DNA from: Akkermansia muciniphila
GTDB lineage: Bacteria; Verrucomicrobiota; Verrucomicrobiia; Verrucomicrobiales; Akkermansiaceae
Direction of reading: 5' to 3'
NCBI RefSeq assembly: GCF_030848305.1
Contig: NZ_CP114598.1
Location: 186,001-250,000 of the forward strand
Length of the DNA: 64,000 bases
Part shown: piece by piece, positions 1 to 9,375 of the stretch
Layout of the letters: each line of letters starts with the position of its first letter
Position numbering within the stretch: the stretch's first letter is position 1
Position numbers and translations under genes: made by a program
Notes under the pieces: model-generated
Seen by the model: only the letters and a program-made list of their open reading frames with translations
Database searches by the model: none
What the model was told of the DNA's origin: nothing

Positions 1-451
1 TTCCTGTCAAGCCGGCGGGATTGGTCAGGTTTTCCTGCCCGTCCACGGAAAAGAGACCGGGCACTCGGTGCAGAACGAATTGTTCCGGCCCCAGGGCGAC
101 GTCCCGGGCGATTTCCGTCACCTCGTCCATATGCTCCTGGGAAATAATGCTTTCATCCGGGGGAAGACGGAACGTTCCCCGGTTGTTCTGCCCCACAATA
201 TGAGCCCCCGTCACGGACAGATAGACGGTCATGATATCCACGTCCGCATGGTCCTGGGCCATATTCCAGGCGTCGTAAATGCACTGGATGACCTTGGAAG
301 TGTCTTCAATCTCTCCGCGAACCACGCCCTCGCTAGGAACCTCACCCACGCCGATGATTGTCACGGTCGCATCGGGCTTCACTTCGCCCACGACCATGCA
401 AGTCTTGCTTGTCCCTATCTCAAGCCCTACGTGAATTTTTGTCTTAGCCAT
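1..451 (-). CDS. ftsA: Cell division protein FtsA, N-terminal part (cut by window edge)
   Basis: FtsA is the actin-like ATPase that tethers FtsZ filaments to the inner membrane and recruits the divisome. Translating from the ATG at 451 gives about 150 residues without a stop, beginning MAKTKIHVGLEIGTSKTCMV. This is the FtsA phosphate-1 loop (GLEIGTSK, about residues 9-16), followed by the FtsA-like stretches EVPSEGVVRGEIED and VTGAHIVG. The 3' end lies outside the window, so ftsZ may follow there (inference). The region just upstream is not a recognisable ftsQ; the neighbour is a lipoprotein gene on the same strand ending 115 bp away. No strong ribosome binding site precedes the ATG. Confidence 0.9.
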   Translation of the reverse strand, partial: MAKTKIHVGLEIGTSKTCMVVGEVKPDATVTIIGVGEVPSEGVVRGEIEDTSKVIQCIYDAWNMAQDHADVDIMTVYLSVTGAHIVGQNNRGTFRLPPDESIISQEHMDEVTEIARDVALGPEQFVLHRVPGLFSVDGQENLTNPAGLTG

Positions 452-566
452 GAAAATCAAGGAACTATCAACGTCCTCGCACCTGATAGCACATTACTTT
501 TCATTATTCAAGAAAGCCTGCGCGAACATACGCAGAAAACGCGGTTTTCCTCCGCGCTGCCCCGGT

Positions 567-1109
567 TCAAAGGCCTGTGGGATGGCGCACCAGGAAGTGT
601 CTGGTATTGCGGCCGTCCACTCTCCAGCGGGGGCCTTCTCCGCGGCGCCCGCTTCCCGTAGTGTCAAACCGGAGGCCGCAGATGACCATGAAGACGTGTC
701 CATTCTTGGCATAAATGGAAATCCAGTCCCCGGCGCCTTTCTGCCCGTAATTCAGGAAAAGCCTGGAATGGCGGGTGGACGTAAGCAGACCGGCTTCCTT
801 CAGCACAAAGGAAGTGCTGCCGGAACAGTCATAATGGGTATCATGATGCCTCCTGTGCCCCCCGCCCAGCCGGTACGGCTTGTTGACCAGGGAATTGGCC
901 GCCGCAATGGCGCGCTTGACCTGCGAAGGGGCATTTCTGGGGGGAATGGCTTTCCCGTTGTGAAGCACGGCCGTCTTGCCGGGCACAAAGTGGTAGGCGG
1001 GAAGACGCGCAGGAGCTTCAACTTGTTGCTGGGAGGAGCAGGAAGAGAGAAAAAGGCCGGCCAAAAGGGCGCCAGCCACAGAGAGAGTTTTGTGGGCCGT
1101 AAATGTCAT
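567..1109 (-). CDS. NlpC/P60-like lipoprotein, putative cell wall hydrolase
   Basis: About 180 residues. The protein begins MTFTAHKTLSVAG and has a lipobox LSSC near residue 20, so it should be exported and lipid-anchored. The body resembles NlpC/P60 cysteine peptidases: a candidate nucleophile in YDCSGSTSFVLKEAG, then a histidine in KNGHVFMVICGL. NlpC/P60 enzymes cleave peptide bonds in peptidoglycan stems. A longer reading from an ATG at 1172 is open, but it would bury the signal peptide and overlap the terminator hairpin of the upstream gene, so the ATG at 1109 is preferred. The family assignment rests on the Cys/His motifs. The exact substrate is unknown. Confidence 0.7.
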   Translation of the reverse strand: MTFTAHKTLSVAGALLAGLFLSSCSSQQQVEAPARLPAYHFVPGKTAVLHNGKAIPPRNAPSQVKRAIAAANSLVNKPYRLGGGHRRHHDTHYDCSGSTSFVLKEAGLLTSTRHSRLFLNYGQKGAGDWISIYAKNGHVFMVICGLRFDTTGSGRRGEGPRWRVDGRNTRHFLVRHPTGL

Positions 1110-1156
1110 GAGAATTATAAACTGCGGAATTCCCGCCTCCTTGGCAAGAAAATAAA

Positions 1157-1192
1157 TTTCCCCCGTCCACATTACATGGTAGACGGGGGAAA
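1157..1192 (-). terminator. Rho-independent terminator of the phosphohexomutase gene
   Basis: A perfect 11-bp stem (TTTCCCCCGTC and GACGGGGGAAA) encloses a 14-nt loop. On the minus strand it is followed by a T-rich run. It lies 14 bp past the stop codon of the mutase gene and separates it from the lipoprotein gene. Confidence 0.85.
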
Positions 1193-1206
1193 GAAATCAG
1201 CAATAT

Positions 1207-3168
1207 TTAGCCATTGGAACGGCTGTGGGCATCTTTTTCCACGGCCGTCCACAGGGAATCCAGGGAAGCCTGGACTTTCGCCAATGCTTCCTTCACAGGA
1301 GCGCCCGGTTTCCCGTGCCCGAAGAGGTAGTATTTAATCTTGGGTTCCGTTCCGGAGGGGCGCACCGCAAAACTGCGGCCGTCCGCCAAATCTACGAAAA
1401 TCATTTTTTCCGCCGGAATGGGATCGCCTTCCGCATCCACCATGTCTCCCTTGGAAAAGTCCCGGATGCCGCTGACGGCTACGCCGTCCACTTCCGTGGG
1501 AGGATTGGAGGAATAGGAAGCGGCGAGGGCGGCGATTCTGGCCGCGCCGTCCGCGCCTTCCATAACCAGCGATTTTCCCATTTCCAAATATACACCGAAC
1601 TGCTCAAAGAGTTCATGCAGCAGTTCCAGAAGGCTCTTGCCGATGCTTTCCGCATACGCGGCCAGTTCCGCAAAGATGATGGCGGCGGAATTGGCGTCCT
1701 TGTCCCGCACAAAGTCCTGGGCCAGGTAGCCGTAGCTTTCCTCCCCGCCGAAGACAAAGTAACGGCTGTATTCCAGACGCAGGGCGCGCGTCTGTTCTTC
1801 GCTCATCTTGCGGTAGCCCTCCCGTTTTTCCGCCGGAATGGCCTGCTCATATTTACCGAGTTTCTGGGCAATATACTTGAACCCCGTGAGGACGTTGACC
1901 ACTTCATAACCGAAGTGGTGGCCGATGGCGTCCTGAAGCCCCGTCGTCACAAAGGTTTTCACCATCACGGCGCGGGAACGGTTGGAGTCATTGATGATGC
2001 CAAGATCGGACATGCTCATGCAGCGGTACCACGCCAGCAGGGAACCGATCTGGTTGCCGGTCAGCAGGTGCATCTTTCCGTCTTCCCCGCGCACGGCCAC
2101 CCCCATGCGGTCCGCATCCGGGTCCGTGGCGATGACGATGTCCGCTCCGGAAGCATCCGCCTGTTCAATAGCCAGGGCCAGAGCCGGCGGATTTTCCGGG
2201 TTGGGGGAAGCAACCGTCGGGAAACGTCCGTCCTGCACATCCTGCGCCGCCACGGTCTGCACGTTGCAGCCCAGTTCCTTCAACAGAGGCACGATGATAT
2301 GGCCGCCCGTCCCGTGGAGGTTGGAGTAAACGATTTTAGCTCCCCCCTTGTTGAAAAGTTCCGGACGGAGCAGCACCGTTTTCAAGCGGTCCATGTAAAT
2401 ACGGTCAAAGGAGGAATCCAGCACATGAAGGGTTCCGCGCCGGTCTTCCGGCAACGGTTCATATTCTTCGGAAGTCAGGGAATTGACCTCCTTGATCACG
2501 GCCTTGTCATGCGGAGGCACCAGCTGGGCTCCATCATTGAAGTAAGCCTTGAAACCGTTGTCATGGGAGGGGTTGTGGCTGGCGGTCAGCACCACGCCGG
2601 AATCCGCATGAAGCTCCCGGATGGCAAAGGAAATTTCAGGAGTGGCGCGGGGGCTGTCGAACAGGTAAATGTCACATCCCAGGTCCGTGCCGATTTTTGC
2701 GCAGAATTCGGCAAAGTCACGGGAAAAGTGGCGCGTGTCGTGTCCGATGACCAGGCGGGGCTTCCTGCCCGGGTCCGTAGCCTCCACATGTTTGTTCACA
2801 TAAATGATCAGGCCACGCATGGCCCGCCCCACATTGAAGTAGTTCATGCAGGCGGTCCCCACGCAGGGATATTCCGGCCGGCCGTTCACGCCGCCGTTCC
2901 CCTGCTCCGCCCGGGTGACGATGTTGCCGATGGTGCGTCCCCGCAGCCCCCCCGTGCCGAAGGCCAGCGTTTTGTAAAAACGGTCGTTCAACTCCTGCCA
3001 TTCCCCGGCGGCGGCCAATTCTTCTACGGCCTCGCGCGCTATGGGGGATTTGGTACCATCCAGCAGAAGGCGGATATTGGTCCGGGAAGACTCCAAAAGC
3101 TTCCCTTCTTTAACGGCATTCATCAGGGATTCGTCCAGTATATTCATGCTGGCGGAATAGTACATCAT
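1207..3168 (-). CDS. Phosphohexomutase (phosphoglucomutase/phosphomannomutase family)
   Basis: Alpha-D-phosphohexomutase of about 653 residues. It interconverts hexose 1-phosphates and 6-phosphates for glycogen, nucleotide sugar and LPS synthesis. All four family motifs are visible: the phosphoserine loop TASHNPS (about residues 195-201), the metal site DPDADRMG, the sugar-specificity loop GGEESYG, and the C-terminal phosphate-binding loop RPSGTEPKIKYY. An N-terminal extension plus an insert rich in Gly and Asn near residues 80-105 makes it longer than the roughly 450-residue PMM/PGM enzymes and closer to the long PgcA-type group. An AAGGGG stretch directly before the first ATG supports the start at 3168 or 3165. 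A later ATG at 3147 has no such support. Glucose versus mannose preference cannot be told from sequence alone. Confidence 0.9.
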   Translation of the reverse strand: MMYYSASMNILDESLMNAVKEGKLLESSRTNIRLLLDGTKSPIAREAVEELAAAGEWQELNDRFYKTLAFGTGGLRGRTIGNIVTRAEQGNGGVNGRPEYPCVGTACMNYFNVGRAMRGLIIYVNKHVEATDPGRKPRLVIGHDTRHFSRDFAEFCAKIGTDLGCDIYLFDSPRATPEISFAIRELHADSGVVLTASHNPSHDNGFKAYFNDGAQLVPPHDKAVIKEVNSLTSEEYEPLPEDRRGTLHVLDSSFDRIYMDRLKTVLLRPELFNKGGAKIVYSNLHGTGGHIIVPLLKELGCNVQTVAAQDVQDGRFPTVASPNPENPPALALAIEQADASGADIVIATDPDADRMGVAVRGEDGKMHLLTGNQIGSLLAWYRCMSMSDLGIINDSNRSRAVMVKTFVTTGLQDAIGHHFGYEVVNVLTGFKYIAQKLGKYEQAIPAEKREGYRKMSEEQTRALRLEYSRYFVFGGEESYGYLAQDFVRDKDANSAAIIFAELAAYAESIGKSLLELLHELFEQFGVYLEMGKSLVMEGADGAARIAALAASYSSNPPTEVDGVAVSGIRDFSKGDMVDAEGDPIPAEKMIFVDLADGRSFAVRPSGTEPKIKYYLFGHGKPGAPVKEALAKVQASLDSLWTAVEKDAHSRSNG

Positions 3169-3271
3169 GCCCCTTGTTTGACAATAGCTCTTTCCATCAT
3201 GGCCTGAGAAAAAACGCCATATTCATTCCGGCGCGGACGCGGGAAACGCTTTCCTCCCCATCCCCTCCTAT

Positions 3272-5056
3272 TTAGAGGGACTGGCGATCATACAGCTCCC
3301 GGTACAACGGGCAAGAGGCATAAAGCTCTGCATGGGAACCGTCCCCGACGATGCGACCGCCCTCAAACACCAGAATGCGCGTCGCCACGCGGATGGAACT
3401 GAAACGGTGGGCCACAATAAGCGCCGTCCTTCCCTCCACCAGCCGGTCCAGTTCCTGCTGGATCAGGGCCTCGCTTTCCGCATCCAGGGACGCGGTGGCT
3501 TCATCCAGAATCAGAATGGGAGCATCCTTCAGGAAAGCGCGGGCAATCGCTACACGCTGCCGCTGGCCTCCGGACAATCCGCTGCCTCCGTCGCCAAGCA
3601 TGGTTTGATAGCCGTCCGGCATGCCCATGATGAAACCGTCCGCAGCCGCGGCGCGCGCCGCGGCCACCACCTCATCATCCGTAGCGTCCTGACGTCCCAG
3701 ACGGATATTTTCCATAATGGTGCCGTGGAACAGGACGGGGTGCTGGGAGACGAAGGCGATATTCTTGCGCACATCATGCAGGGAAGCGTCCCTCACATCC
3801 ACGCCATCCACGCGCAGGGCTCCGGAACTAACGTCATAAAACCTGGGAAGGAGGCTGGCAAATGTCGTCTTTCCGGCGCCGCTGGGCCCTACCAGCCCCA
3901 CTACTTCCCCGGGGCGGATATGCACGTTGATGCCGTCCAGCACCTTGCGGGCGCCGTCATAGGAAAAGGAAACGCCGTCATAATCCAGGCGGCCGGCGGC
4001 GCGGCCCATAGGAACGGGATCAACGGCCTCCGGCATGGTATCCGGTTCTTTCAGGAGGTAATTGATGCGCTCCAGGGAAGCATAAGCGCTCTTCAAATTG
4101 GTGAGCGTCACGCCCAGCCGTTTGAGAGGGTCGTAACACATGAACAGGGCGGCGGCCAAAGCAGTGAAATCAGCCTTGGTGATGCCCATTTCATGTCCCC
4201 TTACCAGCAAAACGCCCAGGCCCAGCGCCGTCACCATTTCCAGCACGGGAACCAGGAAGTGCCTGTACTTCACCGTTCTGAGATTGATTTTGAAAAAACG
4301 CTGAATCAGCCCCAGGAAAAGTTTTACCTGCTGTTCCTGCATTCCGTAGGAACGGATTTCACGCTGGGAGGCCAAATTCTCCTGGGCGGCGGCCGTAATA
4401 TTGCCCAGTTCGTCCTGAGCCTGTTTGGACTTCTTCATCACGCGGCGGCCGAAAAAGCGAATGGGCCATATGGCCAGCGCAATCAGCCCCAGATTCATCA
4501 GGACCAAAGCCGTATTCGGATCAACAAATACCTTGTACACCAGGAAGGCAAGGGCGGTCAGCAGAGTCAGGGGCTGCTTGATGATGTCATTGGCCGCAAC
4601 CACCAGCCCCCCCTGCACGTTGGCGGCGTCATTGATAAGCCGGCTGATCAGGTCCCCCCGTTTCTGACGGTCAATGAAGGAAAGGGGCAGCGTCTGCAAT
4701 TTGGAAAAGGCGTCCAGCCTGATTGCCTCCAGCACTTTCATGCTGACGATGCTGATCCAGTACACGTTGAAGAACGTGCCTATGCCCCGGACGGCGAAGA
4801 CCAGAGGCAGCAGGGAGCATACGGCCAGCAGCACCGCCATGCGCATGTGTTCCGGGGCCACCAGCCGGGCGATCATGTCCTGGAGCTCCGGGGGAATCTG
4901 TGTATTGTCGAATACCACCGGAAATACTTTGGCAATCATCAGCGGAAAACCGAAACCGCTGGCGGCGGCGGCCAGAGCCCCGGCAGCCAGAGCGGCGATG
5001 AACAGCTTCATCACGGGCTTCAAATACCGCGCATATTCAAAAAACTGTCTTAACAT
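3272..5056 (-). CDS. ABC exporter half-transporter, MsbA type (second gene of pair)
   Basis: 594 residues: an N-terminal six-helix transmembrane domain (about 1-320) fused to a C-terminal nucleotide-binding domain. The NBD is complete: Walker A GPSGAGKTT, Q-loop FVSQHPVLF, signature LSGGQRQR, Walker B ILILDEAT with the catalytic Glu, and the switch His in VAHRFSS. Such exporters move lipids, lipid A, peptides or drugs from the inner leaflet outward. The start overlaps the end of the upstream exporter gene by 7 bp, so the two are co-transcribed and could form a heterodimer. Both halves keep catalytic residues, so homodimers are also possible. LPS genes in the window make an MsbA-like role plausible, but this is not shown. 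Confidence 0.88.
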   Translation of the reverse strand: MLRQFFEYARYLKPVMKLFIAALAAGALAAAASGFGFPLMIAKVFPVVFDNTQIPPELQDMIARLVAPEHMRMAVLLAVCSLLPLVFAVRGIGTFFNVYWISIVSMKVLEAIRLDAFSKLQTLPLSFIDRQKRGDLISRLINDAANVQGGLVVAANDIIKQPLTLLTALAFLVYKVFVDPNTALVLMNLGLIALAIWPIRFFGRRVMKKSKQAQDELGNITAAAQENLASQREIRSYGMQEQQVKLFLGLIQRFFKINLRTVKYRHFLVPVLEMVTALGLGVLLVRGHEMGITKADFTALAAALFMCYDPLKRLGVTLTNLKSAYASLERINYLLKEPDTMPEAVDPVPMGRAAGRLDYDGVSFSYDGARKVLDGINVHIRPGEVVGLVGPSGAGKTTFASLLPRFYDVSSGALRVDGVDVRDASLHDVRKNIAFVSQHPVLFHGTIMENIRLGRQDATDDEVVAAARAAAADGFIMGMPDGYQTMLGDGGSGLSGGQRQRVAIARAFLKDAPILILDEATASLDAESEALIQQELDRLVEGRTALIVAHRFSSIRVATRILVFEGGRIVGDGSHAELYASCPLYRELYDRQSL

Positions 5057-6900
5057 GAGGCGCCTCCTTCCTCCTCCGCAATCATCTGCTGCTTATTGTA
5101 AAGTTCCCGGTACAGGGGAGAAGAAGCCATCAGCTCTTCATGCGTGCCGTCCGCAACCACGCTTCCCTTCTCCAGCACCAGAATGCGGTCCGCCATCCGG
5201 ATGGTGCTGAAACGGTGGGCAATAATGAACGTCGTGCGGCCGGAAGCCAGTTTCTCAATCTCCTTCTGAATCTGTTCCTCGCTCTTCATATCCAGGGAAG
5301 CCGTGGCTTCATCCAGCACCAGGATGGGAGCGTTTTTCAGAAAGGCCCTCGCCAGGGAAACGCGCTGCCGCTGGCCGCCGGAAAGCCCTTCCCCCATTTC
5401 CCCGATCATGCGGGAATACCCTTCCCCCGTCTCATGGATAAAACTGTCCACGGCGGACATGCGCCCGGCTTCTTCCACTTCCGCGTCGGAAGCGTCCGGA
5501 CGGCCGATGCGAATATTGTCCGCCACGGAGCCGCGGAACAGAACGGGATACTGGGAAACCAGCGCTATGTGGGAAAGAAGATCCTTTTTACCCATCTCCC
5601 GCACGTCGATGCCGTCCACCTTCACGCTGCCGGAAAGGACATCATAAAAACGGCACAGCAAATTAATGAATGTCGTCTTCCCTGCTCCGCTGGGCCCGAC
5701 CAGGGCCACCACCTGTCCGGCCGGAATGCGGAGATCAATGTTCCTCATGACGGGAGAGTCTTGCTGATAACCGAAGCAAACATTGCGGAACACCACTTCC
5801 CCCTTCCATGCCTCCGGGCTTCTTGGATTTTCCGGTTCGGGCACGTCATCCGGAGCATTCAGCACGTGGTTGATGCGTTCCAGACCGGCATTAAGGGTTT
5901 CCGCCTTGTTATGGACGGAACCCAGCTTCTTGACCGGCTCATAGCAAAGATACATGGCCGTGGCCAGCGCGGCAAAATCCCCCATGTTCATGCCGTTCAT
6001 ATTGCCAACCAGCAGGGTGGCGGCCATGGCTATGGCGCTGACGAACTCAATCAAGGGGGTCAGCAGGCTCTGCCACCTGACCGCGCCGATAGACGCCTGG
6101 ATATAACGGCGGATTCTGTCTCTGAACAGCCCTATCTGCTGCTGTTCCAGTTCAAAGGCCCGGATATCCCGCTGGGAAGAAAAATTCTCCTGAAGCGTGG
6201 AGGAAAGATCCCCCTGGCTGGATTGCACCACCCGGGCGCGGGCAAGCATTTTCTTTCCGATGTACCGAATGGGAATCACGCAAACGCCTACCAGGAGCAT
6301 ATTCGCCAGCAGAATAAGAAACTGCTGGCTGACGGAAGCCCTGTAAATCAGAAACCCTAACGCGGCCAAAAGAGTCAGGGGCTGGATAATAAGGTCATTG
6401 GCAATCTGCACCAGGCCTCCCTGGAGAAACTGGGTATCCTGCATCAGGCGGCTCAACAGGTCCCCCTTCTGCTGCCGGTCGTGAAAAGCCAGGGACAAAT
6501 CCTGATACTTTCGGTAAACCTTGAGCCGCAACGTTTCCAGCACTCCCAGCCCTATTTTGGAAAGCAAATAGACATTGACAAAAGAAGACAGGCCGCGCAC
6601 CACCACCACCAGCGGGAGCATGGCCGCCGTGGCCCACACCGTCACCAGGGGCAGGTTTTCCGGGCTCACATACCACAAGAGCACGCGTTCCGCCCAGGGG
6701 GGCAGCGGTTTCCCGTCAAAAATCACGGGAAACATCTCCTGTAAAATCACCGGAATGCCGAAACCGCTGGCAACAGCGGCCACCACGCCTCCGACCACAG
6801 CCCACGCCAGCGTGCCCCTATAAGGAAGAAGATACTCGCGCCACAATGCCCTGGCGCGCTGGATGGAGGATTCCTGCCCCTCTGTTGACTGTTTCCTCAT
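5050..6900 (-). CDS. ABC exporter half-transporter, MsbA type (first gene of pair)
   Basis: About 616 residues from the ATG at 6900 (MRKQSTEGQESS). The open frame runs further upstream to 7002, but those extra codons look non-coding. It has the same architecture as its partner: transmembrane domain, then NBD with Walker A GPSGAGKTT, Q-loop LVSQYPVLF, signature LSGGQRQR, Walker B ILVLDEAT and H-loop IAHRFST. The two proteins share the overall pattern FGxPVIL/FGFPLMI after a long first helix, which suggests an old tandem duplication. The next gene upstream is divergent, with about 177 bp between the starts, where promoters for both directions should lie. Confidence 0.88.
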   Translation of the reverse strand: MRKQSTEGQESSIQRARALWREYLLPYRGTLAWAVVGGVVAAVASGFGIPVILQEMFPVIFDGKPLPPWAERVLLWYVSPENLPLVTVWATAAMLPLVVVVRGLSSFVNVYLLSKIGLGVLETLRLKVYRKYQDLSLAFHDRQQKGDLLSRLMQDTQFLQGGLVQIANDLIIQPLTLLAALGFLIYRASVSQQFLILLANMLLVGVCVIPIRYIGKKMLARARVVQSSQGDLSSTLQENFSSQRDIRAFELEQQQIGLFRDRIRRYIQASIGAVRWQSLLTPLIEFVSAIAMAATLLVGNMNGMNMGDFAALATAMYLCYEPVKKLGSVHNKAETLNAGLERINHVLNAPDDVPEPENPRSPEAWKGEVVFRNVCFGYQQDSPVMRNIDLRIPAGQVVALVGPSGAGKTTFINLLCRFYDVLSGSVKVDGIDVREMGKKDLLSHIALVSQYPVLFRGSVADNIRIGRPDASDAEVEEAGRMSAVDSFIHETGEGYSRMIGEMGEGLSGGQRQRVSLARAFLKNAPILVLDEATASLDMKSEEQIQKEIEKLASGRTTFIIAHRFSTIRMADRILVLEKGSVVADGTHEELMASSPLYRELYNKQQMIAEEEGGASC

Positions 6901-7077
6901 AAGTATTCCGAATAGCCGCGCCCGGGAACGGACGGCGCGCAATCGGCAGGGATCATACCATGAAGACCGTGAATGACAAGCTCCTTGAAATAAAAACTGC
7001 ATGAGTAAACGCCTGGGGGCGGACCTTCGGTCATCCCGGCTTGCCCGCCGCCCCGTAATGGTCTACCTTTCCGTCGC

Positions 7078-8484
7078 ATGCTGAAGACAGGATTCATCCA
7101 ACCGGAAACCATTCCCGGCCACTTTCCCCGAAACCTCAGAACCATCGTGGAACTGTACCGCTCCTGCCTGGACGCAGGCGCGGAGCTCGTCCTATGTCCG
7201 CCGCTGGCCCTCAGCGGCGTGCATACCGGTGAACTGGCTTTGCGCAGCGGCTTCCGGACCCAGCACCGGGCGGCCCTGGCCTACCTGGCACGGGAAATAG
7301 CGGACGTCCCCCTGCTGCTGGGAGCGGCGGACGCGGAAGGTATCCGATTCCATCTGTTGAGGAACGGCCTTTCCTTTCCCCGGCAGGCCGTTATCCCTCC
7401 CGCCCCGCATGGGAACGAACGCGTCCCCGTCTTTGGCATCCGGAGAACGGAGGATGAAGCCGTTTTTTCCATCGCCCCGTGGGAAGAAATTCCTCCGCCG
7501 CACGTTTCCTCCACATGCCTGCTGCTCCGCACGCCTGCCCATGCATGGCATGAGGGGCTACTGGAACAGGATGAGGCAGAAGCCCGCCGTACGGCGCGGG
7601 AAACAGGTCTCCCCGTATTGACGGCCCGCCTGGCCGGGGGAGAAGGCCCGTTTCTGCTGCCCGGCGCATCTTCCGTATGGTCCAGCAACGGACATCTTCT
7701 CAAACGGCTGCGTCTTTTTGAACGGGATTCCGCCGTCATTTCCCCGGAAAACTCCACAGGAACGGACTCCCCTCTGCCCTCCCCGGAAAAACAGCTCCGG
7801 CACGCCCTCCGCAAAGGGATGGAAGACTTCATTTTGAAAAGCGGGTATGGGGCCGTCTGCCTGAATTTGCTGGAAAATTCCGCTTCCCTTCTGTTAGCGG
7901 AACTATTGAAGGAAATGCGGCCCTCTCTGGCAGTAACGGGGTTTATCCCCTCCCTGCCCGGCATTCCGGAAGAGACAAGGGAAAAGGTTCAAGCCTTCGC
8001 CGGCGCGGCAGGCATTGGCGTTCGGACGGTTTCTCTCCCTAACAAAACCGAAGGGCTGGACGAAAGAGCCACGGCCGCATGGCTCATGCGCCAATGGGCG
8101 GAAGAAGAAGGAGCCCTGCCGCTCTCTTCTCTGACGGGAACGGATATCATGACGGCGCCCCGCTTCCTTCCTGCCGCTTTAGCCGCGGATTTCATGCCGC
8201 TGGGGGATTTATACGAGACGGAACTGGCAAACCTGTTCCCCGGTTTCATTTCCCCGGCTCCGGAGGCCGCCATGCGTGACGGATTTCTCATCCGCCTGCA
8301 CCGGAAACATGAATCCGCCACGGAGCTGGCGAACCGGTTCCCGGAATCGGAAAGGGAAATACGCCGTTTGCAGCGGCAGGCCCGCGCATCCGAATGGACG
8401 CGCCTGAAACTGCCGCCCCGCCTCATGCTGCGCTCCATCCCCGGAACGCAGGAAACGCCTTATATCCATCGGCTGGCAGACTGA
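7078..8484 (+). CDS. Glutamine-dependent NAD synthetase-like protein, probable pseudoenzyme
   Basis: 468 residues that align by eye along the whole length of two-domain NadE: an N-terminal nitrilase-like glutaminase domain (about 1-235) and a C-terminal NAD synthase domain (about 240-468). The catalytic motifs are altered. The glutaminase Glu motif FPELALTGY reads CPPLALSGV. The Cys motif LICEDLW reads SIAPWEEI. The synthase P-loop LSGGIDS reads LNLLENSAS. The TTGNKSE segment reads LTGTDIM. Overall fold landmarks remain, for example GDLYETELANLFPGF. The frame is intact and codon use looks normal, so it is probably expressed. Function is unknown: it may bind NAD precursors or regulate a true NadE, or be drifting to a new role. 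It is divergent from the ABC exporter pair and precedes mlaE by 75 bp. Confidence 0.75.
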   Translation: MLKTGFIQPETIPGHFPRNLRTIVELYRSCLDAGAELVLCPPLALSGVHTGELALRSGFRTQHRAALAYLAREIADVPLLLGAADAEGIRFHLLRNGLSFPRQAVIPPAPHGNERVPVFGIRRTEDEAVFSIAPWEEIPPPHVSSTCLLLRTPAHAWHEGLLEQDEAEARRTARETGLPVLTARLAGGEGPFLLPGASSVWSSNGHLLKRLRLFERDSAVISPENSTGTDSPLPSPEKQLRHALRKGMEDFILKSGYGAVCLNLLENSASLLLAELLKEMRPSLAVTGFIPSLPGIPEETREKVQAFAGAAGIGVRTVSLPNKTEGLDERATAAWLMRQWAEEEGALPLSSLTGTDIMTAPRFLPAALAADFMPLGDLYETELANLFPGFISPAPEAAMRDGFLIRLHRKHESATELANRFPESEREIRRLQRQARASEWTRLKLPPRLMLRSIPGTQETPYIHRLAD

Positions 8485-8559
8485 CGCGAAACCTTCCTTT
8501 TCCTCCCGTGGCATACATTGCGCTTGCTCTTGAAGCGGAAGAAATGATTAGTAGAAGCC

Positions 8560-9360
8560 ATGCAATTCCATATAGCAACCATGATCGGCCGCGCCGCTTT
8601 AAGGCTGGTTGACCGGTTAGGGTCAATCGGATTGCTGCTTTATCAAGTGGCTTCATGCATGTGGTCCGGCCAGTTCCGGATGCGCGTGCTTGTGGAGCAA
8701 ATTGCAAAAATAGGGGTGCAATCCCAGCCGGTGGTCATCATCACCGGCGCGTTCACCGGCGCGGTGCTGGAAGCCCAGACACTGTTCCAGCTTCAAACGG
8801 TGAGAATGGAAACCATGGGCGGGGCCGTCGTCGCCGTGGGCATGTTCCGGGAGCTGGGCCCCGTCATCACTGGGCTGATGCTTGCGGGGCGCGTCGGGTC
8901 CGCCATGGCCGCGGAAATCGGCACCATGAAAGTCACGGAACAGGTGGATGCCCTCAACTCCATGAATGTGGATCCGGTAGACTACCTGGTGAAGCCGCGG
9001 ATACAGGCCATGCTTATTTCCATGCCCATTCTGATGATGGAAGCCGTTCTGGTGGGCATCGCCTCCGCATACATCGTCAGCGTCACCGCTTTTAACGTAG
9101 ACCAGGCCTACTGGATGCACTTCATGAGCAAATTCGTCACTATGGGGGACATCATCGTCGCCCTGGTCAAGGCTCTTGCTTTCGGCCTCATCATTTCCAC
9201 CATCTCCTGCCGGGAGGGGCTGAACACCACAAACGGCGCCGTGGGCGTAGGCAAATCCACCATGCAGGCCATGGTGTACGCTTCCGTGGCCCTGCTCATC
9301 GCCAACTTTATCCTGACCATGATCCTCAACTCGTTCTTCCCCATGGGATTCATGAGATAG
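8560..9360 (+). CDS. mlaE: MlaE-family ABC transporter permease
   Basis: 266 residues with five or so membrane segments, typical of MlaE/YrbE. The conserved block is visible: FTGAVLEAQ near residue 65, FRELGPVITGLMLAGRVGSA near 95-115, MKVTEQVDALNSM, and a C-terminal SCREGLNTTNGAVGVG. MlaE is the membrane part of the MlaFEDB complex, which moves phospholipids between the inner and outer membrane to keep lipid asymmetry. It is followed after 15 bp by the ATPase and then the MCE protein, the usual core order E-F-D. I see no mlaB, mlaC or mlaA next to it. Confidence 0.92.
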   Translation: MQFHIATMIGRAALRLVDRLGSIGLLLYQVASCMWSGQFRMRVLVEQIAKIGVQSQPVVIITGAFTGAVLEAQTLFQLQTVRMETMGGAVVAVGMFRELGPVITGLMLAGRVGSAMAAEIGTMKVTEQVDALNSMNVDPVDYLVKPRIQAMLISMPILMMEAVLVGIASAYIVSVTAFNVDQAYWMHFMSKFVTMGDIIVALVKALAFGLIISTISCREGLNTTNGAVGVGKSTMQAMVYASVALLIANFILTMILNSFFPMGFMR

Positions 9361-9375
9361 CCTTTCCCCGCCGCC

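Noticed and set aside
1225-3207. 660-codon open frame on the plus strand
   Set aside because: It is antisense to the phosphohexomutase gene, which has all family motifs; GC-rich codons leave the opposite strand open.
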